A stretch of 64,000 bases of DNA from Ochrobactrum vermis. GTDB taxonomy: Bacteria; Pseudomonadota; Alphaproteobacteria; Rhizobiales; Rhizobiaceae. Position 1 is the first letter of the stretch; each line of letters opens with the position of its first letter. A program made the translations under genes and the position numbers. Below are positions 9,389 to 18,611 of this stretch, in pieces. The stretch spans positions 806,001-870,000 of the forward strand of contig NZ_PCOC01000001.1 in the NCBI RefSeq assembly GCF_002975205.1. The letters are read 5' to 3'. The notes below the pieces were generated by a model. It made no database searches. It saw only the letters and a list, made by a program, of their open reading frames with translations, and was not told the origin of the DNA.

Positions 9389-9548
9389 TATTTGTTTTTA
9401 CGCATTTCCGAACGCAAACCATTTCATAGTTTTGGCATTGAAAATGCTCTAGGCCACATCAACAGGGATGAGAGGTAAAATCAACACCTGCGAATATATT
9501 CTACCGGGACCTAATGACGCTTGCGCTTCAATCCCGGACAAAATTACG

Positions 9549-11624
9549 TCATCTGTCACGAAAATGGTCGTGAATCGTCTTGGCCATGGCCTCCGAGATG
9601 CCCTCGATCTGCATCAGGTCTGCCACAGCGGCTCTGGAGACTGCTTTCGCTGTCCCGAAGTGGTGCAGAAGAGCACGCTTGCGCGATGGGCCGATTCCGG
9701 CAATTTCATCGAGCGGATTCTTGATCATTTCCTTCTTGCGTCGGGCGCGGTGCGTACCGATGGCAAACCGGTGTGCTTCGTCGCGCAGACGCTGAATGAA
9801 ATAGAGTACGGGGTCGCGCGGCGGCAACGTGAAGGCCTGCTTGCCTTCCACAAAGAAGCGTTCGCGTCCCGCTTCACGGTCGACGCCCTTCGCAATGCCG
9901 ATTGCATTAACCAGATGGCTGATCCCAAGTTCACCGAGAATTTGCCTGACCGCGCCGACCTGACCTTGCCCGCCATCGATCAGAATGACATCGGGCCATG
10001 CAGGGAACGTATCGGTTGCTTCTGCATCGGTTAGTTTTTCCGGCGTGCCATGCTCTTTGACCAACCGTGAAAACCGCCGCTCGATCACCTCGCGCATCAT
10101 GCCAAAATCATCGCCCGGCGTAATGTCGGTCGAGCGGATGTTGAATTTGCGGTACTGATTTTTGACGAAACCTTCCGGTCCCGCGACGATCATGCCACCG
10201 ACAGCATTCGTGCCCATAATATGCGAGTTATCGTAGACCTCGATCCGGCGCGGTGGCTGGGAAAGGCCGAAGGTCTCAACCATGCCCTGCAACAGGCGCG
10301 CTTGCGACGATGTTTCGGCAAGCCGCCGTCCAAGCGCTTCACGCGCATTGGTCAGCGCGTGATCAACAAGATCCTTCTTCTCGCCGCGCTGGGGAACGTT
10401 GACCTGTACCTTATGTCCCGCGCGCGTCGAAAGAGCTTCGGCGATAAGAGATTGTTCCTCAACTGTTTCGGACAATAAAACCAAACGCGGGCATGGCTTG
10501 TCGTCATAGAACTGGGACAGGAAAGCTCCAAGAACCTCGGCCGGGCCGAGCGAACTGTCTGCCTTGGGGAAATAGGCGCGATTGCCCCAGTTCTGGCCGG
10601 TTCGGAAGAAGAAGACCTGAATGCAGGTCATGCCGCCTTCCTGATGGATGGCGAAAACGTCGGCCTCTTCCACCGTCTGCGGATTGATGCCCTGATGGGA
10701 TTGCACGTGAGAAAGCGCCGCCAGACGATCCCGGTAAACCGCTGCGTGTTCGAAATCGAGGTCAGCCGAAGCCGCCTGCATCGCTGTTGCAAGATGGTCT
10801 TTTACCGACTGGCTCTTTCCCGAAAGAAACGCCTTGGCCTCGCTGACGAGCTCAGCATAGTCCTCGTCGCTGATCTCGTGCGTGCAAGGGCCGGAACAAC
10901 GCTTGATCTGAAAGAGAAGGCAGGGTCGGGTGCGCGTTTCAAAAACCGAATCTGTGCAGGTCCGCAGCAGGAAGGCGCGTTGAAGCGCGTTGATTGTGCG
11001 ACCGACAGCGCCAGCGGAGGCGAAGGGGCCGAAATAGTCTCCCTTGCGGGACCGTGCGCCGCGGTGCTTGAAGATGCCTGGTGCCCGATGATCCCCGGTC
11101 AGAAGAATATAAGGAAACGACTTGTCGTCGCGCATCAGCACGTTGAAGCGCGGGCGCAGCCTCTTGATGAGATTGGCTTCCAGCAACAAGGCTTCGGTTT
11201 CCGTGCGGGTAACGACGAATTCCATCGTCACCGTCTCGCGGATCATTCGCGTTATGCGATTCGAATGACCGATCCCGCGTGCATAATTGGATACGCGTTT
11301 TTTGAGATTGCGCGCCTTGCCGACATAAAGCACATCGCCGTCACTGTTGAACATGCGATAGACGCCCGGATTGTTCGGCAGGCGCTTGACGAAAGCATTG
11401 ATGATGTCCTGACCGCTCAGACCTTCAATATCCGGCAGGCCATCCGATGAATCCCATTGGATGGAATCGGCAGCCGAGGGCGATGCCGAAACTTCGACTA
11501 TATCGTCGGTCTCGTCGTCATCTTCGGTTTCCGCGTCGCCAATGATAATACCGGCCACATCCTGCTCGTCATCAGACGGCAGGTTTGCAACGGTATCCTC
11601 ATTGTTCTTGCGGTTTCCAGTCAT
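9549..11624 (-). CDS. uvrC: UvrABC excinuclease subunit C
   Basis: This 691-residue nuclease makes both incisions beside DNA lesions marked by UvrA and UvrB. An acidic, low-complexity N-terminal extension of about 70 residues comes first. It is followed by the GIY-YIG nuclease domain ([20 protein letters not shown]), a cysteine motif around residues 210-225, a UVR motif, the UvrC endonuclease domain ([20 protein letters not shown]) and C-terminal helix-hairpin-helix motifs. The start ATG at 11622-11624 overlaps the TGA of the upstream SDR gene (ATGA), so the two are translationally coupled. Confidence 0.97.
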   Translation of the reverse strand: MTGNRKNNEDTVANLPSDDEQDVAGIIIGDAETEDDDETDDIVEVSASPSAADSIQWDSSDGLPDIEGLSGQDIINAFVKRLPNNPGVYRMFNSDGDVLYVGKARNLKKRVSNYARGIGHSNRITRMIRETVTMEFVVTRTETEALLLEANLIKRLRPRFNVLMRDDKSFPYILLTGDHRAPGIFKHRGARSRKGDYFGPFASAGAVGRTINALQRAFLLRTCTDSVFETRTRPCLLFQIKRCSGPCTHEISDEDYAELVSEAKAFLSGKSQSVKDHLATAMQAASADLDFEHAAVYRDRLAALSHVQSHQGINPQTVEEADVFAIHQEGGMTCIQVFFFRTGQNWGNRAYFPKADSSLGPAEVLGAFLSQFYDDKPCPRLVLLSETVEEQSLIAEALSTRAGHKVQVNVPQRGEKKDLVDHALTNAREALGRRLAETSSQARLLQGMVETFGLSQPPRRIEVYDNSHIMGTNAVGGMIVAGPEGFVKNQYRKFNIRSTDITPGDDFGMMREVIERRFSRLVKEHGTPEKLTDAEATDTFPAWPDVILIDGGQGQVGAVRQILGELGISHLVNAIGIAKGVDREAGRERFFVEGKQAFTLPPRDPVLYFIQRLRDEAHRFAIGTHRARRKKEMIKNPLDEIAGIGPSRKRALLHHFGTAKAVSRAAVADLMQIEGISEAMAKTIHDHFRDR

Positions 11625-12436
11625 TCGGTGATTCCTGCGATGTCCGGGGTTTCCCATGCCAGATGCTGTCCGCCATCCAGCGCGACCATCTGGCCGGTGA
11701 CAGAGCGGCTTTCCCAGAAATAGCGAACGGTACGCCCAAATTCCGACAATTCCGGAGCACGCTGCAAAAGAAGTTTTTCCACCTGCTGTTCGAAATCGCC
11801 CGGCTTCTGTCGTTCGCTCGGCAATGTCGGACCAGGGGCAATTGCATTGACCCGGATTTGCGGAGCAAGCGCCTGCGCCATGGTTCGGGTGGCATTCCAG
11901 AGAGCAGTTTTCGAAAGTGTATAGGAAAAGAAGTTCGGGTTGAGCTTCCAGACGCGCTGGTCGATAACATTCACGACAAGCGCTTCTTCGCCGTCAGGCA
12001 AAGCTTTTGCCATTTCCTCGGCCAGCAGGACGGGCGCTTTCAGATGGATGGCGAAATGCTTGTCCCACAGTGCCATATCCAATTGACCGATGTGATCATC
12101 TTCGAAGAGCGACGCATTATTAACGAGAAGCCGGATCGGCCCGATCTGGCTCGATGCATCATTCACGAGATTTCGAACATCGGATTCGGATGAAAGGTCC
12201 GCGCGCACGACACAGGCTGTCCCGCCTTGGTCGGTTATGGCTGTTGCGAGAGCTGCGCCTTCAGCAACGGAATGATTGCAATGTATGGCGACCGGAAAGC
12301 CATGGGCGGCAAGGTCTTCGACAATTGCCTTTCCAATGCGCCGAGCGCCGCCGGTTACCAGGACCGGGCATTTAGCAAGCAGGCGAGGCTCGTGATCGTT
12401 CAACACGGTAAACACTTTCTTATCGAGATTCTTCAA
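11621..12436 (-). CDS. Short-chain dehydrogenase/reductase
   Basis: This 271-residue SDR protein has the nucleotide-binding motif [11 protein letters not shown] near residues 29-39, LLVNNAS near 103-109 and the catalytic YTLSK (Tyr-x3-Lys) near 173. The RR in the glycine-rich motif and the overall pattern resemble pteridine reductase or FolM-like members, which would use NADPH; the substrate is not decided by sequence alone. Its stop overlaps the uvrC start, so it heads the uvrC-pgsA-moaD-moaE run. Confidence 0.9.
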   Translation of the reverse strand: MKNLDKKVFTVLNDHEPRLLAKCPVLVTGGARRIGKAIVEDLAAHGFPVAIHCNHSVAEGAALATAITDQGGTACVVRADLSSESDVRNLVNDASSQIGPIRLLVNNASLFEDDHIGQLDMALWDKHFAIHLKAPVLLAEEMAKALPDGEEALVVNVIDQRVWKLNPNFFSYTLSKTALWNATRTMAQALAPQIRVNAIAPGPTLPSERQKPGDFEQQVEKLLLQRAPELSEFGRTVRYFWESRSVTGQMVALDGGQHLAWETPDIAGITE

Positions 12437-12784
12437 TCGATTTCATGCCACTTCGGTCGGAAAATTGCAGCTAAAAACAGCGCATGCGATATTCATAACT
12501 GACAAATCGGTAGGGATTTCAGCGACTTCGTTTCGCTCTTGCGGGTGTCGCCGCTGACACAATCAGCGCTCACCCACTATATAGGTGGCTGAATTCGCCG
12601 TTGCCATAATGCAACATCGCATTTTTGCCATGTTCTCGTCAGGTTCTCTCCACAGAAGCGGGCATTTCGTGCCGCAATTACCGCCGATATGTCGGTCCTG
12701 TCAGCGCGGCATGGACGATTTGCTCCCAACGTCGCCCACCCGATAAGGGACCGCGCCAAACGTAATTTGTGTAAGGAGAATGCT
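12437..12784. promoter_or_regulatory. Divergent control region for SDR-uvrC and omp25
   Basis: About 350 bases without a supported gene separate the two divergent genes. The omp25 side ends in GTAAGGAGAATGCT before the ATG, which gives a strong ribosome binding site. An abundant outer membrane protein needs a strong promoter here, but I cannot point to -35/-10 boxes with confidence. Confidence 0.45.
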
Positions 12785-13426
12785 ATGCGCACTCTTAAGT
12801 CTCTTGTAATCGCCTCGGCTGCGCTGCTGCCGTTCTCTGCGACTGCTTTCGCTGCTGATGCCATTCAGGAACAGCCTCCTGTTCCGGCTCCGGTTGAAAT
12901 GGCTCCGCAGTACAGCTGGGCTGGTGGCTACACCGGTCTGTACCTCGGCTATGGCTGGAACAAGGCCAAGACCGACACCGTAGGCACCGTCAAGCCTAAC
13001 GACATGAAGGCTGGCGCTTACGCTGGCTGGAACTTCCAGCAGGATCAGTTCGTATACGGTGTTGAAGGCGACGCTGGTTATTCCTGGGCCAAGAAGTCCA
13101 AGGACGGCCTGGAAGTTCAGCAGGGCTTCGAAGGCTCGCTGCGTGCACGTCTCGGCTACGACCTGAACCCTGTTATGCCGTACATCACCGCTGGTGTTGC
13201 CGGTTCGCAGGTTAAGCTCGACAACGGCTTTGACGACGAAAGCAAGTTCCGCGTTGGTTGGACTGCCGGTGCCGGTATTGAAGCCAAGCTCACGGACAAC
13301 ATCCTGGGCCGCGTTGAATACCGTTACACTCAGTTCGGTAACAAGACCTACGACCTCGGTAACGAATCGGTTCGTAACAAGCTCGACACCCACGACATCC
13401 GCGTCGGCGTTGGCTACAAGTTCTAA
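12785..13426 (+). CDS. omp25: Omp25-type outer membrane porin-like protein
   Basis: A 213-residue outer membrane beta-barrel protein of the Omp25/Omp31 group. It has a signal peptide (residues 1-23, ending ATAFA) and a proline-rich linker [11 protein letters not shown]. Eight predicted strands finish with IRVGVGYKF, whose terminal aromatic residue is typical of barrel proteins. Length and wording closely follow Brucella Omp25. In Brucella it is a major surface protein linked to envelope stability and virulence. GGAG precedes the ATG, and a strong terminator follows. It is the best single marker of the organism in this window. Confidence 0.97.
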   Translation: MRTLKSLVIASAALLPFSATAFAADAIQEQPPVPAPVEMAPQYSWAGGYTGLYLGYGWNKAKTDTVGTVKPNDMKAGAYAGWNFQQDQFVYGVEGDAGYSWAKKSKDGLEVQQGFEGSLRARLGYDLNPVMPYITAGVAGSQVKLDNGFDDESKFRVGWTAGAGIEAKLTDNILGRVEYRYTQFGNKTYDLGNESVRNKLDTHDIRVGVGYKF

Positions 13427-13447
13427 TTATCTGATAATTGAACACGG

Positions 13448-13478
13448 AAAACCGGGCAGGCAACTGCCCGGTTTTTTG
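13448..13478 (+). terminator. omp25 terminator
   Basis: The stem AACCGGGCAG/CTGCCCGGTT (13450-13459 and 13464-13473) is followed by T residues. The A-rich other side could also end the convergent ampR transcript at 13494. Confidence 0.9.
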
Positions 13479-13493
13479 TTGCGTTTATTTCGA

Positions 13494-14369
13494 TCAATTC
13501 TTCGCGGCCTCTACCAGCCAGTCACGAAATGCGGCCATAGCTTCGGTTTCTGTCCGCGACTGCAGCCTTGTCAGCCAATAGCTGCCCATGGTCACTGTTT
13601 TCTCGAATGGCTGGATTATGGTTTCTGACAGCAATTGCCGGGAGAACATCAGCGGCGGCGCAAGTGCGATGCCCGCTCCCTGCATGGCCGCTTCCATCAT
13701 GGCAAGCGACGAATCGAACATGATGCTTCGGGGCAGGGGCATGTCACCTGTGACGCCTGCAGCCAAAAACCATCGTGTCCATTCATCGGCACGGTAGGAC
13801 CGCAGCAATGTGTGCCGCGCGAGATCGGCCGGTGTCTGCAGTTCATGCGCAAGTTCCGGAATACAAAGCGGCGATAGAGGTGCTTCCAGCAGCTCGGTTG
13901 CGTCGATGCCGTGCCACGCGCCGCTGCCGAAACGGATGGCGTAATCCAGACCTTCTGCGGCTATATCCACCCGGTTGTTGTTGGTCGACAGCCGCAGGTC
14001 GATGAACGGGTAGCGATTTTGAAAATCGCGCAGGCGTGGCAGAAGCCAGCCGACGGCCAGTGTGCCGACAGCACCGACCCGCAATATTTCCCGATAATGT
14101 CCCGCCTCGAAACGCTCGAGCGTACCGGCAATCCTGTCAAATGCGTCCTTCAATGTGGGAAGCAGCGTTTCCCCCTCGCTTGTCAGCATGAGCCCACGGG
14201 GCAGACGCTCGAACAAGGTCACGTTCAGACGGGTCTCCAGGCTTTTGACCTGATGGCTGACAGCCGCTTGCGTGACGCAAAGTTCAATTGCCGCTTTCGT
14301 AAAACTCAAGTGACGCGCGGAGGCTTCAAAAGCACGCAGGGAATTGAGAGGGAGATGCGGACGAACCAT
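13494..14369 (-). CDS. ampR: LysR-family regulator, AmpR type
   Basis: This 291-residue LysR-type regulator opens with MVRPHLPLNSLRAFEASARHLSFTKAA, the wording seen in AmpR and its relatives. A helix-turn-helix lies at about residues 20-45 and a LysR effector-binding domain at 90-290. It is divergent from a class C beta-lactamase gene, the standard ampR-ampC layout. In that system AmpR binds muropeptides and switches from repressor to activator. Regulation of the neighbouring gene by this protein is inferred from the arrangement. An in-frame extension of 65 codons upstream lacks family character and covers the promoter region. Confidence 0.92.
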   Translation of the reverse strand: MVRPHLPLNSLRAFEASARHLSFTKAAIELCVTQAAVSHQVKSLETRLNVTLFERLPRGLMLTSEGETLLPTLKDAFDRIAGTLERFEAGHYREILRVGAVGTLAVGWLLPRLRDFQNRYPFIDLRLSTNNNRVDIAAEGLDYAIRFGSGAWHGIDATELLEAPLSPLCIPELAHELQTPADLARHTLLRSYRADEWTRWFLAAGVTGDMPLPRSIMFDSSLAMMEAAMQGAGIALAPPLMFSRQLLSETIIQPFEKTVTMGSYWLTRLQSRTETEAMAAFRDWLVEAAKN

Positions 14370-14526
14370 GAATGCCCTAATTTTTCTAATGCCAAATGCT
14401 AGATAACGTCGTTTGTCGCCCTCACGCAAGCATCGTATATCAGCAATGCCTGAAAGGCTTATATCTCGTAGAAGCACTGGAAAATGCCGAAAACGGGCTT
14501 CACTATAATGGATCGCGCAATACCGG

Positions 14527-14548
14527 CTATGTCTTGAGAGAGACATAG
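14527..14548. promoter_or_regulatory. Inverted repeat upstream of the beta-lactamase gene
   Basis: Arms CTATGTCT and AGACATAG surround a six-base spacer, about 35 bases before the beta-lactamase start. It could form a hairpin in the 5' leader or be an operator half-site pair. A LysR T-N11-A site cannot be separated from chance by eye. Confidence 0.4.
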
Positions 14549-14582
14549 CGGAACGCCTAATCATGAGGTTTATTTATCTGTC

Positions 14583-15755
14583 ATGAGAAAATATACAACA
14601 CTGTTGATCGGTTTCCTCTCGACTGCTGCTATTATCCCGAATAGCGGCGCGCTGGCTGCGAGCAAGGTAAACGATAGTGACTTGCGCCGCATCGTCGATG
14701 AAACCGTGCGCCCACTCATGGCTGAGCAGAACATCCCCGGCATGGCTGTTGCCATCACCATCGACGGCAAAAGCCATTTCTTCGGCTATGGCGTGGCATC
14801 GAAGGAAAGCGGGCAGAAAGTCACCGAAGACACGATTTTCGAGATCGGCTCAGTCAGCAAGACGTTCACCGCCATGCTTGGCGGTTACGGATTGGCTACG
14901 GGCTCTTTTTCCTTGTCTGACGTCGCGTCCAAATGGTCTACCGAGCTGGCGGGCAGCAGCTTCGACAAGATAACCATGCTCGATCTCGGGACCTACACGC
15001 CGGGAGGATTGCCCTTGCAATTTCCCGATGCTGTCACCGACCACACATCCATGCTGGCTTACTTCAAGAACTGGAAGCCGGACTACGCGGCGGGCACGCA
15101 GCGCCGTTATTCGAACCCCAGCATTGGCCTGTTCGGTTATCTGGCAGCGCGAAGCATGGACAAGCCATTCGATGTCCTGATGGAGCAAAAGCTTCTGCCC
15201 GCATTCGGCATGAAGCATACTTTCGTCAACGTGCCGGAAAACCAGATGGAAAACTACGCTTACGGCTACTCCAAAGCCGACAAGCCAATCCGGGTATCGG
15301 GCGGCACGCTGGATGCACAAGCCTACGGCATCAAGACCACTGCGCCTGATCTCATCCGCTTTGTCGAACTGAATATCGACAGCTCATCTTTGGAGCCTGC
15401 TTTTCAGAAAGCGGTCGCCGCAACGCACACGGGTTACTATCACGTCGGCGCAAACAATCAGGGACTCGGCTGGGAATTCTATACCTACCCGACCTCGCTC
15501 AAGACGCTTCTGGCGGGTAACTCGTCGGATATGGCGTTGAAATCACACAAGATCGAGAAATTCGATACGCCCCGGCAGCCGTCAGCGGATGTCTTGATCA
15601 ACAAGACAGGTTCGACCAACGGTTTTGGCGCATATGCGGCCTTTATTCCGGCGAAGAAGACCGGAATTGTTCTGCTTGCCAACCGGAATTATCCGAACGA
15701 TGAGCGTATAAAGGCCGCTTACCGGATATTGCAGGCGCTCGACAAGAACCAGTAG
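14583..15755 (+). CDS. blaOCH: Class C beta-lactamase, OCH family
   Basis: A 390-residue periplasmic serine cephalosporinase. It has a signal peptide (about residues 1-25) and the three class C motifs: Ser90-Val-Ser-Lys93, Tyr176-Ser-Asn178 and Lys341-Thr-Gly343. Length and sequence fit the OCH enzymes native to Ochrobactrum, which hydrolyse penicillins and most cephalosporins and are inducible through the adjacent AmpR. All catalytic residues are present. The terminator just downstream has been split by an IS3-family element. The allele number cannot be given without comparison. Confidence 0.95.
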   Translation: MRKYTTLLIGFLSTAAIIPNSGALAASKVNDSDLRRIVDETVRPLMAEQNIPGMAVAITIDGKSHFFGYGVASKESGQKVTEDTIFEIGSVSKTFTAMLGGYGLATGSFSLSDVASKWSTELAGSSFDKITMLDLGTYTPGGLPLQFPDAVTDHTSMLAYFKNWKPDYAAGTQRRYSNPSIGLFGYLAARSMDKPFDVLMEQKLLPAFGMKHTFVNVPENQMENYAYGYSKADKPIRVSGGTLDAQAYGIKTTAPDLIRFVELNIDSSSLEPAFQKAVAATHTGYYHVGANNQGLGWEFYTYPTSLKTLLAGNSSDMALKSHKIEKFDTPRQPSADVLINKTGSTNGFGAYAAFIPAKKTGIVLLANRNYPNDERIKAAYRILQALDKNQ

Positions 15756-15763
15756 ACCGCAAA

Positions 15764-15775
15764 AAGAAACCCCGG
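15764..15775 (+). terminator. Left half of the split beta-lactamase terminator
   Basis: AAGAAACCCCGG here is the exact complement of CCGGGGTTTCTT at 17242-17253, on the far side of the IS element. Removing the element and one AAAA copy restores a 12-bp stem with a five-base loop and a downstream T-rich tract, placed ten bases after the stop codon. The original gene terminator is therefore broken. Confidence 0.8.
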
Positions 15776-15786
15776 AAAATGAACTG

Positions 15787-15822
15787 ACCCCCGAAAGTTG
15801 GACACCCAACTTCGGGGGTTTT
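15787..15822 (+). terminator. Hairpin at the IS3 left end
   Basis: ACCCCCGAA..AGTTGG pairs with CCAACTTCGGGGGT just inside the left end and is followed by TTTT. Such end hairpins can block transcription entering an element. Here it may also partly replace the beta-lactamase terminator that the insertion destroyed. Confidence 0.6.
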
Positions 15823-15824
15823 GC

Positions 15825-16376
15825 ATGTCGAAATACAGCAGCACGTTCAAGCAGGAGATCGTCGCGTACTACGGCGACGGCGGGCACAGCTACCGAGAGG
15901 TAGGTCTTCGTTTCGGGCTCGACTATTCCATGGTCCGCCGGTGGGTCGCCAGTCACGCGGCACATGGCGTGGCTGGCTTATCTCGCAAGCACAGCCATTA
16001 TGATGCACAGTTCAGGCTGTCGGTCCTTGAGCGGATGTGGAAGGATGGATTGTCCCGTCGGCAGGTGGCTGCGCTTTTTAATATTCGCAGCGCAGCTTGC
16101 GTGTCAGTCTGGGAGGATCGATATGAGCGCGGCGGCCTTGAGGCCTTGGCTCCGCGCCGAAAAGGGAGGCCGCGATCTATGCCGAAGCCACCTGTCGCCG
16201 CACCGCCGAGCCTGGTTGCCGACGGGGATGGATTGCCAAGTGATGAAGCCAGGACCCGCGAGGAATTGCTGGCAGAACTGGCCTATCTGCGCATGGAGAA
16301 CGACTATCTAAAAAAACTGGAGGCCTTAACGCAGGCGCGTCAAACGCCGAACGGGCGCAAGCCGTCCAGGCGTTAA
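15825..16376 (+). CDS. IS3-family transposase OrfA
   Basis: This 183-residue protein has two helix-turn-helix regions (KQEIVAYYGDGGHSYREVGLRFGL and RRQVAALFNI) and a C-terminal leucine-zipper-like stretch LRMENDYLKKLEAL, the usual OrfA plan of the IS150 group. A seven-A run at 16310-16316 within the zipper codons is a standard programmed -1 slippage site, giving the OrfAB fusion transposase. OrfA alone usually acts as DNA-binding regulator. Confidence 0.93.
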   Translation: MSKYSSTFKQEIVAYYGDGGHSYREVGLRFGLDYSMVRRWVASHAAHGVAGLSRKHSHYDAQFRLSVLERMWKDGLSRRQVAALFNIRSAACVSVWEDRYERGGLEALAPRRKGRPRSMPKPPVAAPPSLVADGDGLPSDEARTREELLAELAYLRMENDYLKKLEALTQARQTPNGRKPSRR

Positions 16377-17209
16377 GGCCGCTCCATCCGCTTGAAGGGC
16401 TGCTTGCGCTTTCGGGTCTGGCGCGCAGCACGTTCTATTATCAGCTCAAGGTGCTGTCGTCAGGCGACCGGCATGAGGCCTTGAAATCGACGATCCGCTC
16501 CATCTTCGATGAGCACAAGGGCCGCTACGGCTATCGCCGGGTGACGGCGGCGATCCGTGGGCGTGGGGACGCAGTCAATCACAAGACCGTCCAGCGGCTG
16601 ATGGTCGAGATGGGGCTGAAGTCTCTGGTTCGACCCAAGAAGTACCGTTCCTACAAGGGTGGGGCTGGCCGTGTGGCACCCGATCTACTGCAACGTCAGT
16701 TCTCGGCCAGACGGATGCATCAGAAGTGGGTCACAGATGTCACCGAGTTCAATGTCGCCGGGGAGAAGCTGTTCCTGTCACCCATCATGGACCTTCACAA
16801 CGGCGAGATCATCGCCTTCGAGACAGCCAGACGACCCGTCTTCAAGCTGGTCAAGGACATGCTCGGCAGGGCATTGAGCCTGCTCGATGACGAGAACAGG
16901 CCAATCCTGCATTCCGATCAGGGTTGGCAGTATCAGACGCCAGAATGGCGCCGGATGCTCGAAAGCAGCAATATCGCAGCAAGCATGTCACGCAAGGGAA
17001 ACTGCCTCGACAATGCCGCCATGGAAAGCTTCTTCGCGACGCTCAAGTCCGAGTTCTTCTATCCCAACCGCTTCGACAGCATTGACAGTCTGCGCGATGG
17101 CGTTGAGGACTACATTCACTACTACAACAACGATCGCATTCGCATGAAACTAAAAGGGCTGAGCCCTGTGCAATACAGGACCCAGCCCTTAAATAATCCC
17201 AGCCTATGA
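16310..17209 (+). CDS. IS3-family transposase OrfB (catalytic, by -1 frameshift)
   Basis: The frame is open from the slippage run at 16310 to 17209, so the boundary given is where the fusion would enter it. The first ATG-type start inside is 16451. It contains the DDE catalytic triad: VTDVTEFN, HSDQGWQY and CLDNAAMESFF with the last Glu. An HTH_21 segment (HKGRYGYRRVTAAI) precedes it. All residues are intact, so a functional transposase is expected if frameshifting occurs. Confidence 0.92.
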   Translation, partial: KKTGGLNAGASNAERAQAVQALRPLHPLEGLLALSGLARSTFYYQLKVLSSGDRHEALKSTIRSIFDEHKGRYGYRRVTAAIRGRGDAVNHKTVQRLMVEMGLKSLVRPKKYRSYKGGAGRVAPDLLQRQFSARRMHQKWVTDVTEFNVAGEKLFLSPIMDLHNGEIIAFETARRPVFKLVKDMLGRALSLLDDENRPILHSDQGWQYQTPEWRRMLESSNIAASMSRKGNCLDNAAMESFFATLKSEFFYPNRFDSIDSLRDGVEDYIHYYNNDRIRMKLKGLSPVQYRTQPLNNPSL

Positions 17210-17270
17210 ACCGTCCAACTTTATGGGGTCAGTCCAAAAACCCGGGGTTTCTTCTTCATTTGCAGAGAAC

Positions 17271-17870
17271 TCAACCGCGCGGCAGCAGTTCCGTCAGTTC
17301 CGGATGCAGTTCCTGAAAACGCTTCATCCAGCGCTTGAGCTTGGGACGGTTGCGTTCCCACTTGCCTTCAAAACGCAGAGCCAAATAACCGAGCGTAGCG
17401 GCGACAGCGATATGGCCGCCATGCAGCTTGCCGGCCAGCCGCGGCGGTGCCTCGTTCAGAAGGTCGAGCGCCCGTTCGGCCTTGCGCCATTGCAGGTCGA
17501 GCCAGGGCTGATGAATTTTCTCCTCGGGGCGAAGGCGCCGCTCATAGACATGCGCCAGAAGCACGTCGCAGAGACCATCGGCGATGGCTTCATAGCGCTC
17601 GGCATCGGTGCGCTTTTCCGCATTGCGCGGGAAGAGCTTGTTGCCCGAAACCCGGTTCAGATACTGGATGATTGCACGGCTGTCGAAAACAGATTTGCCG
17701 TCATCCGTCACCAGCGTCGGGATTTTTCCAAGCGGGTTGGCATGGATAAGGTTCTCCGGTTCCGCCGATGTATTGACGACAATGCTTTCAAACGGAATGC
17801 CGGCATAGTGAGCGGCCATACGGACCTTCGCACTATAGGGCGAAGCGGGCGAATAGAGAATCTGTGTCAT
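17271..17870 (-). CDS. Glutathione S-transferase family protein
   Basis: This 199-residue protein has an N-terminal thioredoxin-like domain (ILYSPASPYSAKVRMAAHYAGI, with Ser or Tyr near residues 8-11 as likely glutathione-activating residue) and GKIPTLVTDDGKSVFDSRAIIQYL. The latter holds the cis-Pro and the SRAI glutathione-binding stretch. A helical C-terminal domain follows. It probably conjugates or reduces substrates with glutathione; the substrate is unknown. It lies 18 bases upstream of the T2 ribonuclease gene on the same strand. Confidence 0.92.
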   Translation of the reverse strand: MTQILYSPASPYSAKVRMAAHYAGIPFESIVVNTSAEPENLIHANPLGKIPTLVTDDGKSVFDSRAIIQYLNRVSGNKLFPRNAEKRTDAERYEAIADGLCDVLLAHVYERRLRPEEKIHQPWLDLQWRKAERALDLLNEAPPRLAGKLHGGHIAVAATLGYLALRFEGKWERNRPKLKRWMKRFQELHPELTELLPRG

Positions 17871-17887
17871 CGTTTATTCCTGATGGA

Positions 17888-18565
17888 TCATTGTGTTGCG
17901 GGCATCATGACCGAGCGGCTTCGGCAGGCATTGGCATCAACCTGACCGCAGGCGCGGTATTGCAGGTCTTTTGTCATGCAGATGCGGACTTCCTGAAGAT
18001 AGTTCCGCTTGCAGCTCACCGAAATTCCGTCCGGCTTCATGCCGGGATTGGCTGCGATAAAGGCTTTTTCGACGAGCAGTGGATCCACACGCCGCCCGCT
18101 GGCCAGATTGCGCAGGCTGGGCGGAATGTTGACCTGATCGAAGGCATTGCGCAGCGTGGAAAAGTATTTGTCCTGCGACAGGCCGGAGCAACTGCCATGC
18201 TTGCGCCATTGATAAGCGACGAGACCGGCAGAAGGCATGATGTCGGACAGGCTGGAGATAATCTGGCGAGGCACATAGCCGCCCCGACTGCGGATGTTAT
18301 CAAGCTGGCAGTTCGCCGGGTAACCCCATTCGTTCTGCGGCCAGAGACCATGCACCACAAAACCGAAGGGACGGCTGGTACCACATTGCTGTTTGTTGGC
18401 GCGCGGGCCTTCCGAAACGCAATAGCTGGGCGACCAAGAGAGGGCGAGGACATAGAAGTCGAACTCGCCCGGAATGTCATCAGCCCGGCTTGGCGCAACG
18501 GCTAAAACGCTCGCAATTGTCGCTGCGAGCAACATAAACGCAGCCGCGCCAAATTTCCGCAGCAT
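17888..18565 (-). CDS. T2 family ribonuclease, secreted
   Basis: A 225-residue RNase T2/RNase I protein with a signal peptide (residues 1 to about 29, ending SRADD). The two catalytic motifs are present: CAS I in FGFVVHGLWPQ and CAS II in WRKHGSC, each with the active-site His. Eight or more cysteines support disulfides and a periplasmic location. I prefer ATG 18565 over the in-frame ATG at 18580 because GGAGGG lies directly upstream of the former. Confidence 0.93.
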   Translation of the reverse strand: MLRKFGAAAFMLLAATIASVLAVAPSRADDIPGEFDFYVLALSWSPSYCVSEGPRANKQQCGTSRPFGFVVHGLWPQNEWGYPANCQLDNIRSRGGYVPRQIISSLSDIMPSAGLVAYQWRKHGSCSGLSQDKYFSTLRNAFDQVNIPPSLRNLASGRRVDPLLVEKAFIAANPGMKPDGISVSCKRNYLQEVRICMTKDLQYRACGQVDANACRSRSVMMPATQ

Positions 18566-18611
18566 ATGCCCTCCATTCACTCAACGGCTGGCTGTATCAA
18601 GCCGCTTAATT

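Larger units (their letters stand above)
15780..17236 (+). mobile_element. IS3-family (IS150-like) insertion sequence, intact
   Basis: The element is 1457 bp long. Its terminal inverted repeats begin TGaACTGACCCC on the left and TGgACTGACCCC on the right, and both continue to AAAGTTGGAC. It is flanked by AAAA on both sides (15776-15779 and 17237-17240), consistent with the 3-4 bp duplication of this family. It carries orfA and orfB in the usual -1 frame relation and looks potentially active. It sits between the beta-lactamase and gst genes, in the loop of a former terminator. Confidence 0.93.
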
